A stretch of 60,851 nucleotides of DNA from Agromyces sp. Soil535 (GTDB lineage: Bacteria > Actinomycetota > Actinomycetes > Actinomycetales > Microbacteriaceae): positions 1-60,851 of the forward strand of contig NZ_LMRW01000023.1 in NCBI RefSeq assembly GCF_001428255.1, given 5' to 3'. The notes below the pieces were generated by a model that had not been told where the DNA came from, made no database searches, and saw only the letters and a list, made by a program, of their open reading frames with translations. Made by a program: the position numbers and the translations under genes. Below, in pieces: positions 52,572 to 60,851 of the stretch. Position 1 is the first letter of the stretch; every line of letters begins with the position of its first letter.

Positions 52572-52669
52572 CATTCGCGGTATACCGGTTCCACCGGCAG
52601 TACTGCCGACCGCGTCGGGTTGGGAGATGCCGGCTTCGACGGTGGCGCCGACCTCGAAGAGGCTGTCGT

Positions 52670-52837
52670 TCAGCTGGGTGGTCGCCCAATCGGCGCCTTC
52701 CTCCGTCGTTCGCCTGCGATGACTGCTGTCGTTGGACTCGGGAGTCGGCGCTGAACCAGCCAACAAGACGCTCGCAGGTGGCACCCGGGTACCCGCGCCC
52801 GATTGCGCCGCCGGATCTCGATCGTCGTCGTGCTCAT
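52670..52837 (-). CDS. Small hypothetical ORF with strong ribosome site
   Basis: 55 codons from the ATG at 52837, preceded by GGAGGAAG six to thirteen bases upstream. The start MSTTTIEIRRRNRARVPG looks natural, but the rest is basic and low-complexity. A neighbouring leftward frame over the same bases reads PPASVLLAGSAPTPESN and WATTQLNDSLFEVGATVEAG, which looks more protein-like. So either this is a tiny gene or a frameshifted relic of a longer one. It fills most of the gap between the GH3 gene and the second ROK gene. Function unknown. Confidence 0.3.
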   Translation of the reverse strand: MSTTTIEIRRRNRARVPGCHLRASCWLVQRRLPSPTTAVIAGERRRKAPIGRPPS

Positions 52838-52946
52838 TGACACTTCCTCCACGTCACAGTCATGTGTTCTCAGAAGTCTTGGACGAACGATGTTGCTCGC
52901 AGGGCCCCTCCCCACAGGGCGACGCTGATTCGCTACCTTGGGTCTC

Positions 52947-54272
52947 ATGATCAATGGGGGGCCAGGCGGCGGCCCGTGGCGGCGAGAGCCGCGCGCAGCG
53001 ACGGTTCGCTCACTGCGCGCGCGGAATCGTTCGTCCGCGCTTACCTTCCTCATCGCAGCGGGGAACAGCACGAGGGCAGAAATCGCGGCAGCGTGCGGGC
53101 TCTCGATATCGTCGGCGACGAACATCGTGAGCGACCTGATCTCGGAAGGCCTCGTGGCCGAAACGGCACTGCTCGAATCACAAGGCGGGCGGAGGACCTC
53201 CCTTCTTGAGCCCGTTGGTGAAGGGGCGTACCTGCTCGGCGCCGATGTCGGAGAGCGAGGCGTGACGGTCGGCTTGTTCAACCTGAGGATGCGTCTCGTG
53301 GACAAAGAGTTCCGCGGAGGCACTGATGACGAGACGCCTGACCACATTGCGCGGGACTTGAGCAACGCGATCGCTGAACTCGAACGACGTAATCCATCGA
53401 GTTGGCCGAAGGTTGCGGGCATCGGCCTTGGGCTGCCCGGCATAGTCGAGACCGATTTCGAGGGTAGGCAGACACTCTATGCGGAGAGCCTTGGCTGGCC
53501 TCCAGTCCCCGTGGCTTCCTTGCTCGATCAGGGGCTGCCGGTCCGGGCCGAGAACGGGGCAGCCACGCAGGCGAAGGCCGAGCAGTGGTTCGGGGTCGCC
53601 CGCGGGTCGAGCACTGCCGTCGTTGCCATGCTCGGCCGCGGGGTAGGGCTTGGGGTGATTACGAACGGAGAGCTCTACTGCGGCGCATCAGGAAGTGCAG
53701 CGGAGTGGGGTCACCTTTCGATCGACCCGCAAGGGCCGATCTGCCGATGTGGGCGCAGAGGCTGTCTCGAAGCGTTCCTCGGGTCGCAAGCGCTGTTGGA
53801 GGAGTGGAAGGGACGCGGTGGCACCCTGCCGAGCGATGAGCGGATCGCGATTCGTGCGCTCTTCGACACAGGCGACGCGGGTGATTCGGACGCGAATGCG
53901 CTGATCGAGCGTGCAACCTCGTTGCTTGGCACTGCGCTCGGCGGACTTGTGAACCTCTACAATCCACAGGGCGTCATCGTCGGTGGTTGGGTCGGGACGC
54001 TCTTCATGGAACGCCGGAGGACGGAGATCGAGTCAGCTATGAGGGTCGCGGCGTTGGAACGTCCGGGAAGCCAGACCGACCTCTACGTTGGCAGTGTTGG
54101 CGAGAATAGCGTCACGTTGGGCGCAGCCATTCTCCCACTCGAAGATCTCGTGTGCTCCCGCCGGCCGAGCAACTCAATCGCGTCAGCTTTCGTGCGCCGC
54201 AACCTCGAGGGGACTCCTGATCGCCGCACCCACGGGCAGGGCTTGGGGTTCGCCGAACCGGCGACACGCTGA
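52947..54272 (+). CDS. ROK-family transcriptional regulator, second copy
   Basis: 441 residues from the ATG at 52947 (frame opens with TTG three codons earlier). N-terminal HTH (FLIAAGNSTRAEIAAACGLS, ISSATNIVSDLISEGLV), ROK domain LLGADVGERGVTVGLFN, IGLGLPGIVET, MLGRGVGLGVITNGELYCG, SAAEWGHLSID and zinc motif CRCGRRGC. It faces the convergent GH30 and lies between the two glycosidase modules; it probably controls the leftward GH3-GH30 pair. Confidence 0.9.
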   Translation: MINGGPGGGPWRREPRAATVRSLRARNRSSALTFLIAAGNSTRAEIAAACGLSISSATNIVSDLISEGLVAETALLESQGGRRTSLLEPVGEGAYLLGADVGERGVTVGLFNLRMRLVDKEFRGGTDDETPDHIARDLSNAIAELERRNPSSWPKVAGIGLGLPGIVETDFEGRQTLYAESLGWPPVPVASLLDQGLPVRAENGAATQAKAEQWFGVARGSSTAVVAMLGRGVGLGVITNGELYCGASGSAAEWGHLSIDPQGPICRCGRRGCLEAFLGSQALLEEWKGRGGTLPSDERIAIRALFDTGDAGDSDANALIERATSLLGTALGGLVNLYNPQGVIVGGWVGTLFMERRRTEIESAMRVAALERPGSQTDLYVGSVGENSVTLGAAILPLEDLVCSRRPSNSIASAFVRRNLEGTPDRRTHGQGLGFAEPATR

Positions 54273-54394
54273 GCGTCTGCGAATCCGATACACATACGGG
54301 AGACGGCCTGACCATACCTGCGCAGCGACCCATGACGACCGCTCCCCGCGGACCCGGATCCTCGCTCCGGCTGACATCCATGCTCTCTGCGAGT

Positions 54395-55942
54395 TCAGTG
54401 CTCTCCACCGCCCCATGAAATCGTGCTCAGCGAGCCCGCCGGGAGCTCGACATTCACGTTGTGCTGACCATCTCCGACCTGTACCGGATAGTCGGAACTC
54501 GTCGGATTCCAGACGATGAGCACAATCACCCCGTTCGGGTCACGAAACGCAACATGAGAGAGCTCTTCGGTCCCGAAGGAATCGACCCGCCGGGATCCGC
54601 TCGGGACGAACCGTGCAGCGTGACCGAGTAATGCATACTCGGCGTTCCGACTGATCTCACCGCTCGTCGAGATCGTGACGACGCCCGAGCATGTCTCACA
54701 ACCGCCGCGGTGGGGGCCGCCGAACTCGTCGAGCGCAAGGTTCCAGGTGAGCACCGCGGACGCGTGATTGCGAAGTGGGTTGATCAACAGATTCGTCGCC
54801 TGCCAGGAGAGAGTGTCGACGAACACCTTCTCCTGCGAATCCCCGTGGGTACCGGACCCCGAGCACTCTGTGACCAGGATGGTCTTCTCTGGGAACTGTT
54901 CCCTCAGTTGCGACTGGCGATCCGCATTTCCGTAATAGCAGTGGAAGGCAGTGCCTGCGATCCATCGGGCAGCATCTGTCCGCAGAAGATCTGCCGGATA
55001 TTCGTATGCGGGATCTTCACTTGGGGGCGTTGTCGCAGCGTCGGCTGGGTTGAGTTCCCAATTGTGATCGAAACCGAGTATCGCAGTCCGCAAGCCTGAC
55101 TGTGCCAGGCCGGGACCTAGCTTCTCGATGAGCTTCGCAGCTTGCCAAACGGGCATGTCAGTGCCTGGATATCCATCGGGATTCCGCAACTGGGGCTCGT
55201 TTTGGACGGTGAGAAAGTCGATGTCAAGGCCAGCTCGAGCATATTCCTCGATGAACCTGATCAGGTAGGCGGAGTAGGTCTCATATGCCCGGTCCTCGTC
55301 GAGTAGCCGCCCGCCCTCGAGGCTCCCATTCGTCTTGAGCCACGCCGGTGGACTCCACGGGGAGGCGATGATCCGTACTCGCGGACTTATGGCGCTGATC
55401 TCTTGGAGAACGGGGATCATGGCGGCTCGATCAGTTCCGATATCGAAGTGCTCCAGATCCCAATCCGTCTCTCCCGCGGGCAGATCATCGAAGGTGAACG
55501 CATCGGTCGGAGTGAAGTCGGAGGCTCCGATAGGGATCCGAATCATCGAGAGTCGCATAGGACCGTCGGGGGCGAACAGTTCCTCAAGAAGGCTCGCTCG
55601 AGTCGTCGGCGCCATTGCGGAGATCAATTGGGCGGACGAGTGTGTCACGGCCGCCCCGAACCCATAGATTTCCTGGCTCTTCGCGTCGACGTCCACGAAG
55701 ATGTCCGGGTTGCCTCCATCCGTGATTTCGCGGGCCTCGGTAGCGAGCGACGCCATCGGTGTGCGTTCGCCGGTGGACGTTGTCACGGCCTCCGCAGGGG
55801 CACTCGGGCGGTTCGACTCGGGTGAAGCGATGGTGTCGCGGCCGTACACGCCGGTCATGATGCCTACGGTCACAAGAACCACTGCGACGACACCCATCGC
55901 GAGACCAAGGCGGCCCCACTCGCGTCCTGATCTGGATGTCAA
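54395..55942 (-). CDS. Membrane-anchored or secreted GH30 glycosidase
   Basis: 515 residues from the TTG at 55942, which has GGAGG four bases before it; the longer frame to 56008 would start inside a strong hairpin. N-terminal hydrophobic segment (residues 11-30, LGLAMGVVAVVLVTVGIM) followed by a Ser/Thr/Pro/Ala-rich linker. GH30 barrel: FGAAVTHSSAQL, IRIPIGASDF, ASPWSPPAWLKTNGSL, acid/base Glu249 in TVQNEP, nucleophile Glu359 in VTECSG. It lacks the lectin tail of the first GH30. Read leftward after the GH3 gene, 83 bases apart; likely acts outside the cell on the same beta-glucan. Confidence 0.88.
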   Translation of the reverse strand: MTSRSGREWGRLGLAMGVVAVVLVTVGIMTGVYGRDTIASPESNRPSAPAEAVTTSTGERTPMASLATEAREITDGGNPDIFVDVDAKSQEIYGFGAAVTHSSAQLISAMAPTTRASLLEELFAPDGPMRLSMIRIPIGASDFTPTDAFTFDDLPAGETDWDLEHFDIGTDRAAMIPVLQEISAISPRVRIIASPWSPPAWLKTNGSLEGGRLLDEDRAYETYSAYLIRFIEEYARAGLDIDFLTVQNEPQLRNPDGYPGTDMPVWQAAKLIEKLGPGLAQSGLRTAILGFDHNWELNPADAATTPPSEDPAYEYPADLLRTDAARWIAGTAFHCYYGNADRQSQLREQFPEKTILVTECSGSGTHGDSQEKVFVDTLSWQATNLLINPLRNHASAVLTWNLALDEFGGPHRGGCETCSGVVTISTSGEISRNAEYALLGHAARFVPSGSRRVDSFGTEELSHVAFRDPNGVIVLIVWNPTSSDYPVQVGDGQHNVNVELPAGSLSTISWGGGEH

Positions 55943-55974
55943 TTCGCCTCCGAACGAATGTCTCTCGGATCCGC

Positions 55975-56011
55975 ACGTTGACGCCCGGCGGAAGGCGCCG
56001 GACGCCAACGT
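55975..56011 (-). terminator. Hairpin between GH3 and GH30 genes
   Basis: An imperfect 15-bp stem (ACGTTGACGCCCGGC at 55975-55989 against GCCGGACGCCAACGT at 55997-56011, 13 pairs plus wobble) with a 7-base loop lies just after the GH3 stop. It could end or trim the GH3 message and lower GH30 expression relative to GH3. No T-run. Confidence 0.55.
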
Positions 56012-56024
56012 GCGTTGGTCCGGC

Positions 56025-59000
56025 TCAGCCGGCTTGGACCTTCAGCGCGAACGACTGTGCCGCGCTGCCGGAATCACATGGCTGTTGGACTACGGCTGCG
56101 CCATTGTCCTTCGACCCGCCGTCGACCGCGACGCACAGCCCACTATGCCGCGCCACCAACTGGTAGTTGCCATCGTCGAGACGGACGAACTCAAACTGCT
56201 GGTCCTGGCCCTTGGCCCATTCCCAGAGCTGGAGCGGCGCACCCGGACTCGTCGCACCTCCGGCAACGGTGAGCGCGAGCCCCGCGTTCATGTTCGTGAT
56301 GCGATACCAGTCGCCGCTGACCTTGGTCAGCTGCCACTCTGCGTTCGCCTGAGGAGCCGGGCATGCCCACTGCTGGACAGGCGTACCGTTGGTCGTGCCC
56401 TTGTCCTTTGCGTCCAGGCAGGCGCCTGATCCCTCGTTCACGACCGTGTAGATCGCCTGCGCGGAGATACCGGATTGCCCTTCACGATCGGAAGACTTCA
56501 CCTTCGCAGTGTCGCTGAGGCGGATATCTCCGGCGGACGATCCAACCAGCACGTCGACGTTGCCGCTCGGCGTGACCCAGGAGTCCACGAACGAGTCCCA
56601 GTATGAGAAGGACTGGCGATCCAGCTCGATAGTGACCTCCTGGGACTCCCCGCTGTCCAACGACACCCTGTCGAAACCGGCGAGTTGCAGCGGAGCAGTG
56701 TTCACGGCACTGGTCGGCAGTTCGCCGACATAAACCTGAGGCGACTCCGACCCGGCACGATCACCGGTGTTGGTCACCGTGAATGTTGCCGTGATTCGAG
56801 CGTTGCCTTTCGACTTCACCGCAAGGTCGGAGTACTCGAACGACGTGTACGAAAGGCCGTGGCCGAACGGGTAGTTCGGCTCGATGCCGAATTCCTCGTA
56901 GCCCCGGTACCCGACGAAGACTCCCTCCGTGTAGAAGGAATCGAGTCCGATGCCAGGATACTGTTCCGGGGTGTTGATCGGGGTCTGGCTTTCCGACACG
57001 GGGAACGTCACGGGCAGCTTGCCGGACGGAGACACCTCTCCGAAGAGGATGTTCGCGATCGCCGCTCCTTGATTCTGGCCGCCATACCATGCCTCGAGGA
57101 TTGCCGGTACTCCGTCGCCCCAGGCTTCTGTCGTGACTGGGCCACCGGTAGTCAGGACGACGATCGTGTTGGGATTCGCGGCCTTGACGGCGTTGATGAG
57201 GGCTTCCTGTACAGTCGGCAGGCCGAGGTCCGGCTTGTCGCCGCCCTCAGTTCCGTAGTCACGGACCACGACGACAGCGACGTCCGACTCGGCGGCAAGC
57301 GCTGCAGCTTCCTGAGCCTTCGGATCAACGACTCCGTCAGGCTTGGTCCAGCCGAGCTTCAGCTGGGGACCGAGCTCGGTGCGCGCCTGACCGCTCGTCG
57401 TGTAGTCGGCGTGAACTGCATACTCCTGGCCTCCCACGAGGTCAAGTGAGACAGACTCGCTCGTCTGCTGGTCGGAGTCGACGTCGAGCACGACCTGCCC
57501 GTCAATCGCGACCGAGGCAGCGCCGAGCGCGAGCAGCTCGAGTTCGTACGTTCCGGAAACCGGAGGCGTCAGCGTGGAATCGTACGTCGCGCTCGAGATG
57601 CCGGCGCCGGGCAGCTTCGGCACGAGAGGCGACTGCGAGTTGAATCCCTCGAAGTAGAAGAACCCACCGTTGACCGTGATGTCCTGAAGCGTCTCCTGGG
57701 CAATCACCGCACCGTTGGAATCGAAGAACTGCGCGTCTGCACCAGCACTCCCGTCGCCTGCACGAAGGTAGTCGGACGGGATCGCCTCGAGGCCCGGAAG
57801 CAGCGAAGAGGACGTGACGAAGTCGGTGCCGCGGGCGTGCTCGACCGTCGCGTTCGGAAGCAGGTCCTGAATGCCCTGAAGGGGGCTGATCGTCGAGGTG
57901 GGAAGCACGAGTGAGCTACCACCACCCGCAGTAGCCTGATCGGCGTCCGCGCCGATGACGGCCACGGATGCGGTCGCCTCCGGATCGAGCGGCAGCGCCC
58001 CGTCGTTCTTGAGCAGCACCATCGACGCTTCCGCAATCTGCTGCGAGAGAATCGCATGGCCAGCTTCGTCGAAGCTCTGGACCACCACAGGGTCATCGAA
58101 CAGCCCCAGACGGAACATCGAGGTCAAGATTCGAAGTACGGCGACATCGATCTCCGATTCCGCGACCTGTCCGCTCTCCACCGCCTGCTTCAAAGCGTTG
58201 AAGAGGCCGAAGCTCGGTTGCTCCTGGTCGAGTCCAGCTCGAAGGGCTTCTACGGTGCTGTGAGTTGCGCCGTAGTCACTCATGACCCAGCCCTCGAACT
58301 TCAGCTGTTCGCGCAGGATTCCAGTAAGGATTTCCGAGTTCTCACAGGCGAATACGTAGTTGACCTTGTTGAACGCACACATCGCCGAGGCGGGCGCGCT
58401 TTCGCGAATGCCGATGTCGAACGGGCGCGTGTAGATCTCCTGCAGCGCGCGCTCCCCGACCACCGAGTTGCCCCCGACAAGCCGGTCGTCCTCTTGGTTG
58501 TACGCATTGAAGTGCTTGATGTTGCCAGCCACCGAATGCGACTGGATCGCATTGAGCTGCGACGCGGCGACCCATCCCGAAAGGAGCGGATCCTCCCCGT
58601 AACCTTCGAACGCACGACCGGCCTGTCCCACTCGCGCGATGTCCACGGCCGTGCCAAGCGAAACGTTATGGCCCGTCTTGAAGGCTTCATCTCCGATCAC
58701 GTTCCCGTACGTCGTCGCCGCTTCGAGGTCGAACGTTGCCGCGAGGGCGAGGGGCGCAGGCAGCGAGGTCGCCTGCTTGTCGTTCACGTTCGGGTTGGCA
58801 ATCCTGACTCCCGCCGGACCGTCCGCCATCGTCAGGGCGGGGATGCCGAGCCGCTCGATGGGAGCGTTGTAGAACCCATAGAAGTTGTTCTGCTCGCCCT
58901 CGAGCATGTCGATCTTCTCATCGAGGGTCATCTGCGCGAGCAACGCAGCTGCCCGCTCCGCGGGTGAGGGGGGCGGCGCCGCCGCGGCCGACAGCGGGAC

Positions 59001-59093
59001 GAAAAGTACGCCGAATGCCAAGGCGCCGGACGCGACTACCGCGACTACGGTCTTGGCCGATCTCCGTTGATCGATTTGCATTTCATTTCCCAT
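56025..59093 (-). CDS. Secreted GH3 beta-glucosidase with PA14 insert and lectin domain
   Basis: 1022 residues; ATG at 59093, with an in-frame ATG at 59081 as alternative. Signal peptide to about residue 39 (LSAAAA). GH3 N-domain TMADGPAGVRI, NIKHFNAYNQ, nucleophile Asp273 in GWVMSDYGATHS; C-domain with VAVIGADADQATAGGGSS and a PA14-like insert (GTYELELLALGAASVAIDGQ). An Fn3-like domain follows (VTNTGDRAGSESPQVYVG), then a C-terminal ricin-type lectin repeat (VQQWACPAPQANAEW, LQLWEWAKGQDQQFEF, VVQQPCDSGSAAQSF). The domain set indicates extracellular attack on polymer-bound beta-glucosyl units, complementing the cytoplasmic GH3. Confidence 0.92.
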   Translation of the reverse strand: MGNEMQIDQRRSAKTVVAVVASGALAFGVLFVPLSAAAAPPPSPAERAAALLAQMTLDEKIDMLEGEQNNFYGFYNAPIERLGIPALTMADGPAGVRIANPNVNDKQATSLPAPLALAATFDLEAATTYGNVIGDEAFKTGHNVSLGTAVDIARVGQAGRAFEGYGEDPLLSGWVAASQLNAIQSHSVAGNIKHFNAYNQEDDRLVGGNSVVGERALQEIYTRPFDIGIRESAPASAMCAFNKVNYVFACENSEILTGILREQLKFEGWVMSDYGATHSTVEALRAGLDQEQPSFGLFNALKQAVESGQVAESEIDVAVLRILTSMFRLGLFDDPVVVQSFDEAGHAILSQQIAEASMVLLKNDGALPLDPEATASVAVIGADADQATAGGGSSLVLPTSTISPLQGIQDLLPNATVEHARGTDFVTSSSLLPGLEAIPSDYLRAGDGSAGADAQFFDSNGAVIAQETLQDITVNGGFFYFEGFNSQSPLVPKLPGAGISSATYDSTLTPPVSGTYELELLALGAASVAIDGQVVLDVDSDQQTSESVSLDLVGGQEYAVHADYTTSGQARTELGPQLKLGWTKPDGVVDPKAQEAAALAAESDVAVVVVRDYGTEGGDKPDLGLPTVQEALINAVKAANPNTIVVLTTGGPVTTEAWGDGVPAILEAWYGGQNQGAAIANILFGEVSPSGKLPVTFPVSESQTPINTPEQYPGIGLDSFYTEGVFVGYRGYEEFGIEPNYPFGHGLSYTSFEYSDLAVKSKGNARITATFTVTNTGDRAGSESPQVYVGELPTSAVNTAPLQLAGFDRVSLDSGESQEVTIELDRQSFSYWDSFVDSWVTPSGNVDVLVGSSAGDIRLSDTAKVKSSDREGQSGISAQAIYTVVNEGSGACLDAKDKGTTNGTPVQQWACPAPQANAEWQLTKVSGDWYRITNMNAGLALTVAGGATSPGAPLQLWEWAKGQDQQFEFVRLDDGNYQLVARHSGLCVAVDGGSKDNGAAVVQQPCDSGSAAQSFALKVQAG

Positions 59094-59623
59094 CTAGGAC
59101 TGGTCGGAATGCGCAGCGGCGAGCGAATCCCGCGGCTGGCAATGTTCGGGTCGCGTCATCGCAGAGCAGCGACCACTGCCACAACCCACTCGTTTCGTCT
59201 CGTCCCCTTTCAACTCGTTTCTGATGTCCTGCCGACCTGCCCAGATCAGAAGCTGAGCGACCGTCAGGTCTCGATGCGCTCCAGAACTTAGGGGGGTGTC
59301 TGAGAATCCGTCAAGGACATATGCGCCGCGTTTTACGCGGCCACCGCTCCACTCGGATGTGCATCGCTCAAGAATTGCTTCGCAATTGTTTAAGATGTGG
59401 CAGATCATCGATACTGTGATCGAGGAGGATGGTGGAAACAATCAGCGCCGTCACGATGAAGCCCGGCGAACGGTGCCTTGTTTGCCCCAGTGACAGCCGG
59501 CCAAGTCCCACGCGGCCGCGGCGTTGAATCCAGTCGGGCCCAACTCCGTGCCACCATCGCCGATGATCTCTATCGAACCAGGGCCCTGTTGGATCGGATC
59601 GGCCAGTTCAAGGGAGCACGCTC
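59094..59623. other. 530-base gene-free region with operator-like palindrome
   Basis: No convincing gene on either strand. It should contain the leftward promoter of the large GH3 gene. AAGAATTGC-TTC-GCAATTGTT at 59370-59390 is a near-perfect inverted repeat (8 of 9 pairs per arm) and the best operator candidate, perhaps for the ROK protein or the truncated AraC protein. Confidence 0.5.
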
Positions 59624-60049
59624 ATGCAAGCCGCCGAAACCCCCGATCGGCCGCCAGAAGCCTCCAGCGCATCGGGAGGTCACCCCACTCATCTTCACGG
59701 TCTGGGTGAGGATGCTCGATGTCTCGAAGAAGCGAAACGCTACATCGAGGACAACATCGCGGACTGCGAGCTCGATCAGTCACGCATAGCAGCCCACCTC
59801 AATATCTCGACCCGGACGCTCAATCGCCTCTTCAAGGAACATGGCGAGACCGTGCGCTCATGGATACGCGCCAGGCGCCTCGATCGTGCACGCGAAGATC
59901 TGATCGACCCGGCGTTCTCCGGCTTCTCCGTCGGGGAGATCGGGGCGAGGTGGGGCCTGAGCGACCCCGCGCACTTCTGCAAGCTGTTCGCCCTGGCGTT
60001 CGGCAGGTCGCCGACCGAATACAGGGCCTTAGCTGGCGTCGAGTCCTGA
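59624..60049 (+). CDS. Truncated AraC-family regulator (DNA-binding domain only)
   Basis: 141 residues holding the two HTH motifs of the AraC domain: RIAAHLNISTRTLNRLFKEH and FSVGEIGARWGLSDPAHFCK followed by LFALAFGRSPTEYRAL. The usual sensing domain (about 180 residues in activators of sugar or aromatic genes) is missing, and the preceding sequence shows no clear remains of it. It may be a 5'-deleted pseudogene or a short regulator; it lies in a decayed region next to a broken DUF1801 gene and an IS end, which favours deletion. Confidence 0.7.
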   Translation: MQAAETPDRPPEASSASGGHPTHLHGLGEDARCLEEAKRYIEDNIADCELDQSRIAAHLNISTRTLNRLFKEHGETVRSWIRARRLDRAREDLIDPAFSGFSVGEIGARWGLSDPAHFCKLFALAFGRSPTEYRALAGVES

Positions 60050-60180
60050 GATGGCACATCTGCGCCGCCCTGGCGAGCGGCGGAAATCACTCCGCCCCTT
60101 GGTCTTCGGATCTCAGGGCGGCCGCCGCGGGCGTGCTTGATCAGACCGCCACGCCACGTCGCTGGTGGCGAACGCCCAGT

Positions 60181-60465
60181 GAACCGAAGACGGTGCCAAC
60201 GGATGCGAACGTGCATGAGTTCCTCGACGCGGCCGCGACGGCGGCCCGCCGCTGTGAGGAAGTTCTGCGGCTCGCCCAGATCTTCGGCGACATCACTGGC
60301 ACCGCTCCGGCCATGGGGTCGCCCAATGGTGGGATACGGCAGCTTCCGCTTCCGCTACATGTCGCGGGCCCACCCGCCACGCGCGAACTGGTGGTTGTAG
60401 ACCGGATTCTCGCCTCGCACGGCGCAGTTGACGTTCCAGGGACTGAACGACCTGACGGAGGCCAC
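60181..60465 (+). pseudogene. DUF1801-family gene with frameshifts
   Basis: Three plus-strand frames together give a DUF1801-like sequence in order: EPKTVPTDANVHEFLDAA and LRLAQIFGDITG in one frame, then MVGYGSFRFRYMS in a second, then GFSPRTAQLTFQGLNDLTEA in a third. At least two frameshifts break it. DUF1801 proteins are small and of unknown reaction. The 3' end runs into IS-like sequence. Confidence 0.65.
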
Positions 60466-60519
60466 CGCGTCCGCACCAGGCGCTGCCCGGCCGAATCACA
60501 CCAACAAGCGTGGGAAGCG

Positions 60520-60807
60520 ACACCGAAGGTCGAGCCGCCGCCCCCAGTGCCGCAGCCCGCGGCACCGTCGACTGAGGACGGCGTGCGGGTGACCCGCATC
60601 CGCGACAACGGCACCGTGTTCGCGCGCCGGACCCTGTTCCAGACCAGCCGAACGCTCGCCGGCGCGATCGCCTACCTCGTCGAGGAGGAGCACGCCCTGA
60701 TGGTCTTCGACAGCCAGGGCACGCTCATCATCGAGCACCCCTGGCCGGAGCCCGGCACCAGGTACGTCGGCAGCGGCCGACCTCGAGGGCGACGCACCAT
60801 GCACTGA
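60520..60807 (+). mobile_element. IS481-like transposase C-terminal remnant
   Basis: The frame ends with VRVTRIRDNGTVFARRTLF, LIIEHPWPEPGTRYVGSGR and PRGRRTMH, a pattern of the C-terminal domain of IS481-type transposases, with a Pro-rich linker before it. The catalytic part is absent and the upstream bases belong to the DUF1801 relic. A doubled repeat directly follows the stop, as at an intact right end. Confidence 0.6.
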
Positions 60808-60808
60808 C

Positions 60809-60851
60809 TGTCACCGATGTCCTGACACATGAAGTGTCACCGATGTCCTGA
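60809..60851. repeat. Doubled 17-bp repeat at the window end, IS terminus
   Basis: TGTCACCGATGTCCTGA occurs at 60809-60825 and again, identical, at 60835-60851, where the window stops. Such doubled ends follow actinobacterial IS481-like elements. The window ending exactly at the repeat suggests that the contig was cut at a multi-copy element. Confidence 0.6.

Noticed and set aside
42134..59093. Glycosidases as aglycone-releasing enzymes feeding the demethylase island
   Set aside because: An IS remnant separates the loci, regulators differ (ROK versus MarR), and GH30 with lectin domains points to a polysaccharide; kept only as a remote possibility.
1..60851. CRISPR arrays, tRNA or rRNA genes, classic riboswitches
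   Set aside because: No regularly spaced repeats, cloverleaf-like or rRNA sequence was recognised on either strand by reading; a covariance-model search was not possible.

Overview
High-GC DNA with GTG and TTG starts, strong GGAGG-type ribosome sites, a TAT signal, lipobox lipoproteins and translationally coupled stop/start overlaps. This points to an actinobacterium, probably Microbacteriaceae-like (Microbacterium/Agromyces/Leifsonia type); the genus cannot be fixed by eye. No rRNA, tRNA or CRISPR was seen. Both window ends carry doubled short repeats of the kind found at insertion-sequence termini, so the piece is probably bounded by IS copies.

Region 1 (about 1-7.6 kb) is a patchy catabolic edge: a GcvT/LigM-type demethylase, a fused relic of purU and a DUF3500 gene, an exported metallo-beta-lactamase-fold hydrolase, a small MetE-core-like protein, a PadR regulator broken by two stops, and an NAD-dependent formate dehydrogenase.

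Region 2 (7.6-28.4 kb) is an aromatic-catabolism locus. A leftward operon encodes a dienelactone-hydrolase-like protein, a flavin monooxygenase, an SDR, a SnoaL-like protein, an FAH-family enzyme, a RidA protein, an MFS exporter and a LysR regulator. A divergent rightward operon encodes a ribose-type ABC importer, an amidohydrolase-2 protein and a DUF3500 protein. GntR and LysR regulators follow, then an extradiol dioxygenase, RraA-like aldolase, HpaH-like hydratase, HpaI-like aldolase, semialdehyde dehydrogenase and a flavin oxidoreductase. Together these resemble the homoprotocatechuate meta-cleavage route to pyruvate and succinate.

Region 3 (28.4-41 kb) is the most unusual part: a dedicated folate/C1 island. 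Three further GcvT/LigM-type demethylases sit with metF, purU and folD, which would take a methyl group from methyl-THF to formate; the formate dehydrogenase of region 1 could finish to CO2. Mixed in are folate-synthesis genes folP, folE-like, pabB and folC, and two paralogous MarR regulators. A 16-bp palindrome TTACAG-N4-CTGTAA occurs at three promoters here. My reading is a THF-dependent demethylation system for a methoxylated (or otherwise methylated) aromatic that carries its own cofactor supply and private regulation. The FolE-like protein has lost conserved active-site residues.

Region 4 (41-42.1 kb) is an IS481-type transposase remnant separating the island from region 5 (42.1-59.1 kb), a beta-glucan utilisation locus: two ROK regulators, an ABC importer without its own ATPase, and GH1, GH30, GH3, GH30 and GH3 enzymes, best fitting beta-1,6-glucan or gentio-oligosaccharides. 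Region 6 (59.6-60.85 kb) is debris: a truncated AraC regulator, a frameshifted DUF1801 gene and an IS481-like 3' end.
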